Shown here piece after piece: positions 1-9,181 of a DNA stretch of 17,646 bases. This DNA comes from Proteobacteria bacterium UBA1844. GTDB lineage: Bacteria; Pseudomonadota; Gammaproteobacteria; Steroidobacterales; Woeseiaceae. The translations under genes were made by a program, and so were the position numbers. Position 1 is the first letter of the stretch. Each line of letters begins with the position of its first letter. Under the pieces are notes generated by a model. The model did not search any database and was not told the DNA's origin. It saw only the letters and a program-made list of their open reading frames with translations. The DNA lies in NCBI GenBank assembly GCA_002338615.1, contig DDIS01000025.1, forward strand, positions 1 through 17,646, written 5' to 3'.

Positions 1-2
1 CC

Positions 3-1166
3 GCCGCAGCCGGTGCTGCCGCGGGCCCGCAGGTACCGGTACAGGTCTGGGCGGATCCGCAGACCAACGCGATCATCATCAATGCGCCGCCCAAGGACAT
101 GCGGTCAGTGATGGCAATTGTCGACAAGCTCGACATCCGGCGGCCGCAAGTACTCGTCGAAGCAATTATTGTCGAGGTTTTGGAAAGTGACAGTGCCGAC
201 CTTGGCGTCAGCTGGGCTGTCGTTGGCGAGGGTGGCGATGCACCGGTTGCCGTTACCAATTTTCCAGCATTCGGCCCCGGGGTTGTACAACTTGCCGGTG
301 CGCTTGGCGCAAGCGGCGATGGCGGTACCACGACCAGTCCCACGAGCCTGATCGGTGAAGGTGCGACGATCGGCATCGGCCGCATTACAGATACCGGAGT
401 CAGCTTCGCCGCGATACTGCGCGCACTGCAGGGCAATGCAAACACCAATATCATTTCGACACCTTCCATTCTGACTACCGACAATGAAGAAGCAAGTCTG
501 AACATCGGACAGGAAGTGCCGTTTGTGTCCGGGCAATACACCAATACCGGCGGCGGGAACAACGGTTCGGTAAATCCGTTCACCACCGTGAGCCGCGAAT
601 CCGTCGGTGTGAAGCTTACTATTACCCCGCAAATCAACGAAGGCGATTCCCTGCTCCTCAAAATCTCGCAGGAAATCTCGAATATTGCGGCATCGTCACA
701 AGGCGCGGTTGATCTGATCACCAACCAGCGCATTATCGAAACCACAGTCATCGTTGACGACGGCAATATCATTGTCCTGGGGGGCCTGATAGAGGACACA
801 TTGCGCGAAAGTGAGCAGCGCGTGCCAGTACTCGGCAGTGTTCCGCTTCTCGGTGGCCTGTTCCGCACGCGCAGCACTGAGAAGGTCAAGACAAATCTGC
901 TGATTTTCATTCGACCGCAGATCCTGCGCGACGCGGACCGTGCATGGGACGTAACCAATGAGAAGTACAATTATTTGCGTAACGTCCAGCTTGGCAGTCA
1001 GGGCGGTTCCGTACAATTGATGCCGGGCGAACCACGGCCGATATTGGCGCCGCTCGACGATGGCGAACGCGCACCCATGCCGCCAGCCGACAATACACCC
1101 CCCGACGAATCGCCATCTGAAAACACATCGCCCGAGGAAATTGAAGATTTCCCAGCGTACGACTGA
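3..1166 (+). CDS. gspD: Type II secretion system secretin GspD (5' end missing)
   Basis: GspD forms the multimeric outer-membrane channel through which folded exoproteins leave the periplasm. The reading frame is open from base 3, with no start in the window, so this is the C-terminal part of about 387 residues. Seen here are the end of a periplasmic N domain ([10 protein letters not shown], then [20 protein letters not shown]), a glycine-rich linker, and the secretin domain with [29 protein letters not shown] and the hallmark [16 protein letters not shown] Pro/Glu/Asp-rich tail of about 30 residues ends in FPAYD. It is followed after only 7 bases by gspE, then gspF, so the three are one transcription unit in the common D-E-F order. 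An internal ATG at 99 is not the real start, because conserved secretin sequence continues upstream of it. Family assignment is very secure; choice of GspD over another secretin rests on the neighbours. Confidence 0.96.
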   Translation, partial: AAAGAAAGPQVPVQVWADPQTNAIIINAPPKDMRSVMAIVDKLDIRRPQVLVEAIIVEVLESDSADLGVSWAVVGEGGDAPVAVTNFPAFGPGVVQLAGALGASGDGGTTTSPTSLIGEGATIGIGRITDTGVSFAAILRALQGNANTNIISTPSILTTDNEEASLNIGQEVPFVSGQYTNTGGGNNGSVNPFTTVSRESVGVKLTITPQINEGDSLLLKISQEISNIAASSQGAVDLITNQRIIETTVIVDDGNIIVLGGLIEDTLRESEQRVPVLGSVPLLGGLFRTRSTEKVKTNLLIFIRPQILRDADRAWDVTNEKYNYLRNVQLGSQGGSVQLMPGEPRPILAPLDDGERAPMPPADNTPPDESPSENTSPEEIEDFPAYD

Positions 1167-1173
1167 GTTCGCC

Positions 1174-2721
1174 ATGCAGAATGAAATGTTACCGATCGAG
1201 GCACTGCGGACTGAGGCGGAAATCGTCCTTGAGAGTACGGGTGAAGTGGCGATACTTGAAGAACCCCGCTCTCTGCCCTTTTCATTCGCCAAACGTCATG
1301 GTGTATTGATTCGCGGAATCGACGACGACTTTGCGGACGTCGTTTACAAACAGGGTGCGTCGCCAATTAGCCTGGCTGAAGTACGTCGCTTCGCGGGCGT
1401 GCCGCTAAAACTCTCTCGTGTCAGCAACGAACTGTTCGATTCGTTGCTGCAGACTTCGTATGAAAAGGGCAGCCATAATGCGATGCAAATGGTGGACGGC
1501 CTCAACGAAGACATCGATCTCGACCAGGTCGCGCAAGAACTGGGGGAACCATCCGACCTTATCGACAGCGACGACGACGCGCCGATAATCCGCTTTATCA
1601 ATGCCGTACTCACGGAAGCCGTGAAGGAAAACGCATCGGACGTTCATATCGAACCGTACGAGAACCGCCTCGGCGTGCGTTTCCGCGTGGATGGTGTGCT
1701 GCGTGAAATTTTGCAGACACGGCGCGCACTGGCGCCGCTGGTTGTGTCGCGCATCAAGGTCATGTCCCGACTCGACATCGCAGAAAAGCGACTGCCGCAG
1801 GACGGCCGTATCTCCTTGCGAATCGCGGGGCGTGCCGTCGATGTGCGCGTATCCACCATGCCGTCGGGTCATGGAGAGCGAGTCGTGCTGCGACTGCTCG
1901 ATAAGCAGGCCGGTCGCCTGGACCTGACATCGCTGGGTATGGATGATCTTTCGCGCGACAAGATGGACGACCTGATTCACAAGCCACATGGCATTATCCT
2001 GGTCACGGGGCCAACCGGCTCCGGCAAGACAACCACGCTGTATGCGGCGCTGGAGCGGATTAACGACAATAGCCGCAACATCATGACGGTCGAAGACCCG
2101 ATCGAGTACTTTATCGACGGCATTGGCCAGAGCCAGGTGAATACCAAGGTCGATATGACCTTTGCACGGGGATTGCGCGCGATTCTGCGCCAGGATCCGG
2201 ATGTCGTCATGGTCGGTGAAATTCGTGACCTGGAAACAGCCGAAATCGCGGTGCAGGCGAGCCTCACCGGTCACCTGGTGCTGTCGACCTTGCACACGAA
2301 CACAGCGTCGGGCGCCGTCACCCGTCTGCGGGATATGGGGGTTGAGCCGTTCCTGCTGTCGTCGAGCCTGATCGGCGTGCTGGCACAGCGCCTGGTCAGG
2401 GTCCTGGATGACTCGACAAAAATCCCGTATACCGCGACTGAATACGAATGCCGCATGCTCGAAGTCGACCCTGCCGATCCGCCCACGCTCTATAAACCGG
2501 GTGAAGGATCGAACAATGGATTTACCGGGCGTACCGGGATTTATGAATTAATCACGGTTAATCACCAGATGCGCAGCATGATTCACGACGGCGTCAGCGA
2601 ACAGGAGTATGAACGCTATGCGCGCCAATTCGGACCCAGCATTCGGGCGGACGGGCGGCGGCGTGTACTGGAAGGCAAAACGACGCTTGAAGAAGTGCTG
2701 CGCGTTACACGCGAAGACTGA
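1174..2721 (+). CDS. gspE: Type II secretion ATPase GspE, lacking the tetracysteine zinc motif
   Basis: GspE is the hexameric cytoplasmic ATPase that powers pseudopilus assembly, docked to the inner membrane through GspL and GspF. The product has 515 residues. An N-terminal GspE domain (about 40-120) precedes the ATPase core: [20 protein letters not shown], Walker A GPTGSGKT at 279-286, an Asp-box region near the VEDPIEY motif, Walker [11 protein letters not shown] at 343-352, and the His-box [14 protein letters not shown] chose ATG 1174, 7 bases after the gspD stop; an in-frame ATG at 1060 would lie deep in gspD. The oddity is in the C-terminal domain, where GspE normally carries CxxC and a second CxxC that bind zinc. 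Here the aligned positions read [13 protein letters not shown] (409-421) and [13 protein letters not shown] (443-455), so all four cysteines are replaced and two residues are missing. The ATPase motifs are intact, so the enzyme should be active. Confidence 0.95.
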   Translation: MQNEMLPIEALRTEAEIVLESTGEVAILEEPRSLPFSFAKRHGVLIRGIDDDFADVVYKQGASPISLAEVRRFAGVPLKLSRVSNELFDSLLQTSYEKGSHNAMQMVDGLNEDIDLDQVAQELGEPSDLIDSDDDAPIIRFINAVLTEAVKENASDVHIEPYENRLGVRFRVDGVLREILQTRRALAPLVVSRIKVMSRLDIAEKRLPQDGRISLRIAGRAVDVRVSTMPSGHGERVVLRLLDKQAGRLDLTSLGMDDLSRDKMDDLIHKPHGIILVTGPTGSGKTTTLYAALERINDNSRNIMTVEDPIEYFIDGIGQSQVNTKVDMTFARGLRAILRQDPDVVMVGEIRDLETAEIAVQASLTGHLVLSTLHTNTASGAVTRLRDMGVEPFLLSSSLIGVLAQRLVRVLDDSTKIPYTATEYECRMLEVDPADPPTLYKPGEGSNNGFTGRTGIYELITVNHQMRSMIHDGVSEQEYERYARQFGPSIRADGRRRVLEGKTTLEEVLRVTRED

Positions 2722-2770
2722 TTGTGCAGTGTAGATGCGGCATGCAGTACGCTATAAAGGGCCCTGACTG

Positions 2771-3985
2771 ATGGGTGCGTTCGAATACCTTGCGCTTGAC
2801 AAAGCCGGCAAGGAAGCCAAAGGCCTGATCGAAGGCGATACACCCAAACACGTGCGACAACTCCTGCGCGAGCGGCGGCTGCTACCCGTCAAGGTGACCG
2901 AGGTCGCGGATAAGGAATCCCGACGGCAAAGAACCTTCTCTCTGCGACGCGGTATTTCGGCCTCGGAACTGGCACTCGTAACCCGGCAGCTTGCATCATT
3001 GTCGCAATCCGGTATGCCACTCGAAGAATCCTTACTCGCTGTATCGCAGCAAAACGAACAACCGCGCACGAAAAGCATCCTGCTCGGCGTCCGTGGTAAA
3101 GTCATGGAAGGTCATACGCTGGCCGGTGGCCTCAGCGAGTTTCCGCAGGCTTTCCCGGAACTTTATCGTGCGACCATCGCGGCCGGTGAGCAGTCCGGGC
3201 ACCTCGACGTGGTTCTGGAAAGACTGGCTGACTACACCGAATCCCGGCATGAACTGCGGCAGCGTATTACCAATGCCATGATTTATCCGATTGTGCTGGT
3301 CGTCATGGCCGTCGCGATTATCAGTTTCATGCTGGCTACGGTGGTGCCGAAAATTGCAGCCGTATTTACAAATACCTCGGCTGAACTGCCGGCGTTGACG
3401 CGCGGTATGATCGCGTCCAGCGATTTTCTGCGCAATCACTGGCTGTCGGTCATTATTGGCCTTTGTGCCTGTGGCTACGGCCTGTGGTGGTTATTGCAAC
3501 GTGAGGGACCGAAGCGCCGGTTCCACGGATTTCTGCTGCGGCTACCGATCCTGAGCCGACTCACACGCGGTATTAACACCGCCCGGTTTACGCGCACATT
3601 CAGCATCCTCGCAGGCAGCGGCGTGCCGATTCTCGAGGCGATGAAGATCTCGGCGGCAGTCATAGAAAATCTGCCCATGCGCGATGCGGTCAACGACGCG
3701 GCCATACGGGTTCGCGAAGGCGCATCGATCAGCAAGTCCTTGCAGGCCAGTCGCTTGTTTCCACCGATGATGATCCATCTCGTTTCGAGCGGTGAAGCCG
3801 GCGGCAAGCTGGGAGAAATGCTCACGCGCGCCGCTGACGGCCAGGAGCGCGAGGTCGACGGCCTGATTGCGGCGTTGCTTGGCATTTTGCAACCGCTCCT
3901 GATCGTCATTATGGGCGGCGTCGTGCTGACGATCGTGCTCGCGATACTCTTGCCAATATTCGAAATTAACAACCTGATTCGCTGA
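2771..3985 (+). CDS. gspF: Type II secretion inner-membrane platform protein GspF
   Basis: GspF is the polytopic inner-membrane protein at the centre of the type II secretion assembly platform; it contacts GspE and GspL. The 404 residues match the family's usual length. It starts with the typical GAFEYLALDKAGKEAKGLIEGD and has two homologous cytoplasmic T2SSF domains (about 70-195 and 270-395). Three hydrophobic segments are visible: about 171-195, 223-242 and 373-397. Characteristic stretches are ELALVTRQLASLSQSGMPLEE, TRTFSILAGSGVPILEA and a C-terminal ILLPIFEINNLIR. The start ATG at 2771 has AAGGG 11 bases upstream and lies 49 bases after gspE. No pseudopilin gene (gspG) follows, so the rest of the machinery must lie upstream of this window or elsewhere. 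Confidence 0.96.
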   Translation: MGAFEYLALDKAGKEAKGLIEGDTPKHVRQLLRERRLLPVKVTEVADKESRRQRTFSLRRGISASELALVTRQLASLSQSGMPLEESLLAVSQQNEQPRTKSILLGVRGKVMEGHTLAGGLSEFPQAFPELYRATIAAGEQSGHLDVVLERLADYTESRHELRQRITNAMIYPIVLVVMAVAIISFMLATVVPKIAAVFTNTSAELPALTRGMIASSDFLRNHWLSVIIGLCACGYGLWWLLQREGPKRRFHGFLLRLPILSRLTRGINTARFTRTFSILAGSGVPILEAMKISAAVIENLPMRDAVNDAAIRVREGASISKSLQASRLFPPMMIHLVSSGEAGGKLGEMLTRAADGQEREVDGLIAALLGILQPLLIVIMGGVVLTIVLAILLPIFEINNLIR

Positions 3986-4052
3986 GCCATTTAAAAAACT
4001 GCTCACCTCAGTCTTGCGAACGCTTTTCTTTCGCGGTATACAGACGACAATC

Positions 4053-4068
4053 ACCGGCTGACGCCGGT
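4053..4068. other. Small hairpin in the gspF-acidic gene spacer
   Basis: ACCGGC (4053-4058) and GCCGGT (4063-4068) form a 6-bp perfect stem with a TGAC loop in the 157-base gap between gspF and the acidic gene. No run of T follows on either strand, so it is not a convincing terminator. It could act in mRNA processing or be chance. I found no clear sigma-70 promoter in this gap. Confidence 0.25.
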
Positions 4069-4142
4069 TGCGGCAACGCTGTTTATTGCTCGAATTTTAC
4101 TGCACTATCGATTTGCACTACTGATTACATTGGGGACGCGCG

Positions 4143-4448
4143 ATGACCGGTGAGAGAAGCAAAGAAAAGGTTTCGGCGGATATCGAAGAGGAGATCGATA
4201 CCGACGATGATGTCGATAGCACATTAAGTATTTCCACCAGCAGCGACGATGATGACGATGATGACAACATCGGAGACATGTCGGTGGAAATCAATATTGA
4301 AGAGCTGGTGGCAAAACTCGACGCAACCGACGATGAGAATATCGCCCGGCGCCGCGCAATTAAGCGCAGGCTCGAGGAACTGCGCGATATGCGGGATGCT
4401 GAAAAGGACATGGATAGCACCTACAACTTCAATCTCGATGACGACTAA
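4143..4448 (+). CDS. Highly acidic small protein of unknown function
   Basis: I do not recognise this 101-residue protein. It is dominated by Asp and Glu, including a run of seven Asp (about residues 35-41), and is predicted to be soluble, with no signal peptide or membrane segment. The first half looks disordered. The second half (about 45-90) is likely helical, with a basic patch RRRAIKRRLEELRDMRDAEKD, and the protein ends YNFNLDDD. The ordered, alternately charged C-terminal half and the distinct ending suggest a real conserved protein, not a chance frame. Translation support is good: GGGGA at 4132-4136 stands 6 bases before the ATG. It lies 157 bases after gspF on the same strand and converges on dnaE2, with 23 bases between the two stop ends. 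A role in type II secretion cannot be inferred from position alone; it could equally be an independent gene. Confidence 0.75.
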   Translation: MTGERSKEKVSADIEEEIDTDDDVDSTLSISTSSDDDDDDDNIGDMSVEINIEELVAKLDATDDENIARRRAIKRRLEELRDMRDAEKDMDSTYNFNLDDD

Positions 4449-4471
4449 GCATTTGTTGCGCGGCCAGCCTG

Positions 4472-7400
4472 TTACCGAAAATCTCTGGATTTTATGAGCA
4501 GGCCACCCAGCAAGTCCGAGTGATCGAGCAATTGTCTTGCGATCACGTGAATAACCTCCCCCTCTATCTGCACCTCGCCCCGCACTCCCATTAATTTTGC
4601 ATTCAGGAGCGCGGCCCGGTATTGCTCCGCTACCTGTTTCCAGACAACCAGGTTCGTATAGCCGCTTTCATCTTCCAGTGTCACAAATGTCACGCCGCTT
4701 GCCGTGCCCGGCCGTTGCTTGGTGATGACGAGCCCTGCTACGCCAACCTGCTGCCCGCTGACGAGTTCCGCCAGCTGTGCTGCCGGACAGTAGCGATAGC
4801 GATTCAGACGATCACGCAGCAACTGCATGGGGTGCCTCTCGAGCGTGAGCCCCATGCTTTGATAGTCGGCAACGATATTCTGGCCTTCGCCAGGTTTTTT
4901 CAGTAAGGGCTGGGCTTCGTAACGGTCAAGCGACGGAAACAAGGGGGTCGGCGGATCGACCCCTGCTACAGCCCAGCGAGCTTTGTGGCGATGGCCAGCG
5001 AGCGATTTCAGCGCACCGGCCGAGGCAAGTGCGCCGAGTTCGCGCCTGTTAAGACCAGTCCGCTCAACGAGCAGCTGCGTACTCGAAAAATGCTCTTTGC
5101 CGCGCGCACGTTCGATGGTACGGCCAGCTTCCTCCGACAAACCCTTGACCATGCGTAATCCAAGCCGCAACTCGGCCGCGCCTTCCACAGCGGTCTCCAG
5201 CGTACAGTCCCAGCTGCTCCGATTGATATCGACAGGACGTACCATAACGCCGTGACGCTTTACGTCCTGCACCAGTTGTGACGCAGAATAGAACCCCATC
5301 GGCTGGCTGTTCAGAAGTGCGGCCGTATAGGCAGCGGGTTCGTGGTACTTGAGCCAACAGGAAACGTACACGAGCAACGCAAAGCTCGCTGAATGCGATT
5401 CGGGAAACCCGTACTCGCCAAAGCCTTCGATCTGGCGAAAGATTTGCCCGGCAAACTCTTCACTGTAACCCCGCTCGCGCATACCGTTAATCAACTTGTC
5501 TTCGAACGGGCCAAGTCCGCCGCGACGCTTCCACGCCGCCATTGCCCGGCGTAATCGATCGGCTTCGCCAGCCGAGAAACCGGCGGCAACGATCGCGAGC
5601 TGCATGACCTGCTCCTGGAAAATCGGCACTCCCAGGGTGCGCTGCAACACTGACTTGACCGCTGCACTCGGGTAGTCAACGGCCTCCTCACCATTTCGTC
5701 GTCGCAGGTAAGGATGCACCATGTCGCCCTGTATTGGTCCCGGCCGAATGATCGCCACCTCGATGACGAGATCGTAGTAACAACGCGGCTTCAAACGCGG
5801 CAACATGGCCATCTGCGCGCGCGATTCGATCTGGAATACACCCATCGTGTCGCCCGCACAGATCATGTCGTACACCTGCGGGTCTTCAGCGGGTACCGTA
5901 GCCAGGCTGTACTCACGACCGTCGAAAGCACGGATCAGGTCAAAGCTGCGGCGTATTGCCGTCAGCATGCCAAGTCCAAGCACATCGACTTTCAATAGCC
6001 CGAGATCCTCGAGATCATTCTTCTCCCACTGGATCACGGTGCGATTATCCATCGCAGCGTTTTCGATGGGCACGAGTTCCGATAAAGGTCCCCTCGAAAT
6101 GACAAAACCACCGACATGCTGTGACAGGTGGCGCGGGAAGCCGATCAGTTCGCGCACGAGGTACAACAGTCGCTTGATGACCGGGCTGTCCGGGCAAAGT
6201 CCCGCCTCGAGGATCCGGCTTTCGTCCACCTTGCTGCCATCCCACCATTGCATCGAACGTGACAGACGCCCTGTCTGCAGGTCAGTAAGACCCAGCGCCT
6301 TGCCAACGTCGCGCAAGGCGCTGCGTGGTCGATAGGTGATGACCGTCGCCGCGAGTGCCGCGCGTTCACGCCCGTATTTCGCGTAAATGTACTGGATTAC
6401 TTCTTCCCGGCGTTCGTGTTCGAAATCGACGTCAATATCGGGCGGTTCGTTACGTTCCCTGGAGATAAAACGTTCAACCAGCATTGACATGCGGCCGGGA
6501 TCGACTTCGGTAATGCCAAGACAAAAGCACACGGCGGAATTCGCTGCCGAACCCCTGCCCTGGCAAAGTATATTTTGTGCGCGCGCGTACGCGACGATGT
6601 CATACACCGTCAGGAAATACGGTTCATAACGAAGCTCTGCAATCAGCTTCAATTCATGTTCCACCAGCCGCACGACTTTTTCCGGCGTACCGTAAGGCCA
6701 GCGCTGACGCATGCCCTTCTCGGTCAGGTGGCGTAAGTAACTCGCCGGCGATTCGCCGGCGGGAACAATTTCGTCGGGGTACTGGTAATGAATCTCATCG
6801 AGTGAAAAATTTGTAGCGTTGGCAATGCACACTGACTCAGCTAGCAGTGCACTCGGGTATATGCGTTCAAGTACATGCAAAGGGCGAAGATGCCGTTCGC
6901 CGTTCGGGTGCAGAAGAAAACCCGCTTGATCGATGCTGACGCGCTCGCGGATCGCCGTCAGCATATCCTGTAGTATGCGTCGTGACCGACGATGCATGTG
7001 TACATCGCCCGTCGCCACCAGCGGCAGTTTCAGGCGCCTCCCGGTTTTTTCTAGCTGCGCCAGCTGCTCCTGCTGGCGACCATCGGCCAGCAGTTCCACG
7101 GCTATCCACAAACGGTCGCGAAAATACTCGCGAACCCAGTGATCCTCGACATCCAGTGCAAAACTTTCATCCGGCACCCAGAGCACCAGGCACTCGGGTA
7201 AACCATCCTCGAAATCCAGCTGGGTCAGTGCATAGTGCCCCTTGTCAGCGGCGCGGCGCGCGCGCGTGATCAGCGCACACAAAGCTGCATAACCCTTCTG
7301 ACTCTGTGCAAGCACCACGAGTTTTCGCCCGCTGCGAAGACGCAGTTCGGAACCGACGATCAACTTTTTCAGGCCACATTCTTTGGCCGCCATGTGTGCG

Positions 7401-7558
7401 CGTACGATGCCCGACATGGAACATTCATCGGTGATAGCGAGCGCCTCGTAACCCAGCGTTGCTGCGGTGGTAACCAGTTCTTCCGGATGCGACGCACCGC
7501 GCAGAAACGTAAAGTTACTGACTGCGTGCAACTCCGCATACTGTGTCGGTATCGCCAC
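4472..7558 (-). CDS. dnaE2: Error-prone DNA polymerase III alpha subunit DnaE2 (ImuC)
   Basis: DnaE2 is a C-family polymerase that performs translesion synthesis in the SOS-induced ImuA-ImuB-DnaE2 mutasome. The 1028 residues are normal for DnaE2 and shorter than replicative DnaE. Seen are the N-terminal PHP domain (YAELHAVSNFTFLRGASHPEEL, 7-28), the polymerase palm with PDIDVDFEHERR giving catalytic Asp376 and Asp378, the third Asp525 in LLKVDVLGLGMLT, the fingers motif FQEQVMQLA, the EYGFPESHSASFALLVYVSCWLKYHEPAA segment, and a C-terminal OB fold (GVAGLVITKQRPGTASGVTFVTLEDESG). All catalytic residues are present, so it should be active. The ATG at 7558 follows the imuB stop by 21 bases, with a weak AGG 5 bases upstream. 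It is the last gene of the lexA operon. I see no intrinsic terminator in the 23 bases before the convergent acidic gene. Confidence 0.97.
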   Translation of the reverse strand: MAIPTQYAELHAVSNFTFLRGASHPEELVTTAATLGYEALAITDECSMSGIVRAHMAAKECGLKKLIVGSELRLRSGRKLVVLAQSQKGYAALCALITRARRAADKGHYALTQLDFEDGLPECLVLWVPDESFALDVEDHWVREYFRDRLWIAVELLADGRQQEQLAQLEKTGRRLKLPLVATGDVHMHRRSRRILQDMLTAIRERVSIDQAGFLLHPNGERHLRPLHVLERIYPSALLAESVCIANATNFSLDEIHYQYPDEIVPAGESPASYLRHLTEKGMRQRWPYGTPEKVVRLVEHELKLIAELRYEPYFLTVYDIVAYARAQNILCQGRGSAANSAVCFCLGITEVDPGRMSMLVERFISRERNEPPDIDVDFEHERREEVIQYIYAKYGRERAALAATVITYRPRSALRDVGKALGLTDLQTGRLSRSMQWWDGSKVDESRILEAGLCPDSPVIKRLLYLVRELIGFPRHLSQHVGGFVISRGPLSELVPIENAAMDNRTVIQWEKNDLEDLGLLKVDVLGLGMLTAIRRSFDLIRAFDGREYSLATVPAEDPQVYDMICAGDTMGVFQIESRAQMAMLPRLKPRCYYDLVIEVAIIRPGPIQGDMVHPYLRRRNGEEAVDYPSAAVKSVLQRTLGVPIFQEQVMQLAIVAAGFSAGEADRLRRAMAAWKRRGGLGPFEDKLINGMRERGYSEEFAGQIFRQIEGFGEYGFPESHSASFALLVYVSCWLKYHEPAAYTAALLNSQPMGFYSASQLVQDVKRHGVMVRPVDINRSSWDCTLETAVEGAAELRLGLRMVKGLSEEAGRTIERARGKEHFSSTQLLVERTGLNRRELGALASAGALKSLAGHRHKARWAVAGVDPPTPLFPSLDRYEAQPLLKKPGEGQNIVADYQSMGLTLERHPMQLLRDRLNRYRYCPAAQLAELVSGQQVGVAGLVITKQRPGTASGVTFVTLEDESGYTNLVVWKQVAEQYRAALLNAKLMGVRGEVQIEGEVIHVIARQLLDHSDLLGGLLIKSRDFR

Positions 7559-7579
7559 CTGAGCCTTCTCAACACACTG

Positions 7580-9178
7580 TCAGGCGAAGAAGCCGTGCAG
7601 ATACCAATTCGCTTTCACATTACGGTTTCGGAAGACCCACAAGCGCATGCCGCGAGAATTGATAGCAGTGTAGTAATCGCGGGCGATGCCATGCTCGTCC
7701 CACCAACCGGTCTCCAGGCGTTCGGGTCCTGCAAGCAGTCGCAAGCGGCCAAGATGCACGGGACAGCCTTGTTCGGCAGGCAACAAGGCGGGTTCCGGCA
7801 GCATCCACAGCGGTCGTTTGAAGCCGCGCCGGACAAACGACAGTGCATCGTTAACCTTGTTTGCCAGCAGATTACGCGACGTACAGGCGTACTGCGGACG
7901 GTGTTCTGCAACCGTGCTGATACCAAGTACCGAATGTCCGCCAATACGCGCCGTCAAGCGCTCAGCGAGCTGAGTCATCGAGTAATGCCCGACACATCGG
8001 CCCCGGCCGTTAAATGGAAGATGCCCGGAGGCTGTTTGCAGGGGTTGTGTAGCACCAGCTTCCAGGCGAATCGCTATCACCGGCTCCTTAAAGTGAAGTC
8101 CTTCGATGCGAATAGTGAGCAGATCGAGCCAGCGCTCGGCCGAACGGTCAGCTTCTACACAACCCAGAGGGCTGGTTGTCGCTGCCGCTCGCAGGTGAAA
8201 AAAACTGAACTCAAGACGCTGTGTGCCGAGTTGCCGCGACAACAGAAACGTCTCAAGCACTTGCAACAGCCCGGCACAAACCGCGAGGAGTAATTTTCGG
8301 TCGGTCTGTTCCTCCGGTAACTCGTGCTCAACACAAAACTGTTCGGTGGCTCGCCAGGATCTTTGCGGGTCCGGCATTCGGCCCAGCGCCCTGTCAAGCT
8401 GCAGCAAACGAGCCGCACCAAATCGTCGTGCAAAACCTTCGCGCGGCAGGCGCAGGCAATCACCAATGCTGGCAATACCCATACCCGTCAATGCCTCGAC
8501 GATCGCCGGTGGCCAGGCGAGACAAACCAGCGGCAAGCCCCGCAGCCGGGCCGCCAGGTTTCCGGGCTCGCGAATACAGACACGCTGGCCTGCCCGCGCC
8601 AGCCAGCATGCACCGAGCGGCGTTGGCGCAATCGCGAGAGCTGCTGTAAAACCCTTTTTCTCAAGTCCCGTCGCGATTTGCCGCCGCAGGTTTTGCAAAC
8701 CGTCGAACAGGCGCAAACTGCCCGCGATCTCCAGTAATAAAAGATCGTGACCCTTTATACTGATAAACGATGAAAACTGCTCCAGCCAGTTGGCCAGCGC
8801 CTCAAGCACCTGTTGTTCATTCAGCCGATCGCGTAATTCAAGTTTGAGTTCGGGCAACAACGCAAGCGCTGCGCTGGATGATTGTCCGGGCATGACACCG
8901 GCGGCAGCGGCTTTTGCGTTAACAAGCAACACACGATGCACACCTTGCCGTTCCTCAAGTACGGCCAGTGCGGCGTCGTGCGCGGCAAAAGCCTCGAGAG
9001 ACAATTGTGGCAGGTGGATACAAAACCAGAGCCGCCGGGCAGCTGTTGACGCAAGCTCCGTAGCAGGCAGATCGCCTCGAGGAGCGACATCGGCAAGTGG
9101 CAGCGAAGCCTGCCCTGCTGTCTGCAAAGGTGTCGGGGCTGCCGCCCGTAACGAACGGGTGTTCCGTGCCCTTCGCAT
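7580..9178 (-). CDS. imuB: Inactive Y-family polymerase-like protein ImuB, with N-terminal extension
   Basis: ImuB is a Y-family polymerase homologue without polymerase activity. In characterised systems it links DnaE2 to the sliding clamp and to ImuA. The 532-residue protein shows the ImuB core from about residue 49 (RRLWFCIHLPQLSLEAFA), where active Y-family enzymes carry their first metal-binding Asp. At the second acidic motif (SIDE in active enzymes) it has FISIKGHDLLLLEIAGSLRLF, so the catalytic acids are missing, as expected. Helix-hairpin-helix-like sequence follows (EALTGMGIASIGDCLRLPREGFARRFG), then the conserved C-terminal PLW at 456-458 and a terminus in NWYLHGFFA. About 48 residues precede the usual ImuB start; the ATG at 9178, 3 bases after the imuA stop, is the only plausible start, which suggests coupled translation. 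The extension holds QASLPL at 23-28, which resembles a clamp-binding motif. Confidence 0.95.
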   Translation of the reverse strand: MRRARNTRSLRAAAPTPLQTAGQASLPLADVAPRGDLPATELASTAARRLWFCIHLPQLSLEAFAAHDAALAVLEERQGVHRVLLVNAKAAAAGVMPGQSSSAALALLPELKLELRDRLNEQQVLEALANWLEQFSSFISIKGHDLLLLEIAGSLRLFDGLQNLRRQIATGLEKKGFTAALAIAPTPLGACWLARAGQRVCIREPGNLAARLRGLPLVCLAWPPAIVEALTGMGIASIGDCLRLPREGFARRFGAARLLQLDRALGRMPDPQRSWRATEQFCVEHELPEEQTDRKLLLAVCAGLLQVLETFLLSRQLGTQRLEFSFFHLRAAATTSPLGCVEADRSAERWLDLLTIRIEGLHFKEPVIAIRLEAGATQPLQTASGHLPFNGRGRCVGHYSMTQLAERLTARIGGHSVLGISTVAEHRPQYACTSRNLLANKVNDALSFVRRGFKRPLWMLPEPALLPAEQGCPVHLGRLRLLAGPERLETGWWDEHGIARDYYTAINSRGMRLWVFRNRNVKANWYLHGFFA

Positions 9179-9181
9179 GGT

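Noticed and set aside
1060..1173. In-frame upstream ATG for gspE at 1060
   Set aside because: It would overlap gspD by more than 100 bases and add residues without homology; ATG 1174 follows the gspD stop naturally.
1405..2295. Minus-strand open frame (296 codons) inside gspE
   Set aside because: It lies fully antisense to the conserved ATPase core of gspE, and its composition and lack of motifs mark it as a shadow.
4053..4068. Hairpin after gspF as a terminator
   Set aside because: The stem is only 6 bp and no T tract follows, so it is listed only as a weak structure.
7235..8293. Long plus-strand open frame (352 codons) across the dnaE2/imuB junction
   Set aside because: It is antisense to two clearly conserved genes, its translation has no recognisable domain, and it is rich in Arg, Cys and His as expected of a shadow frame in GC-rich DNA.
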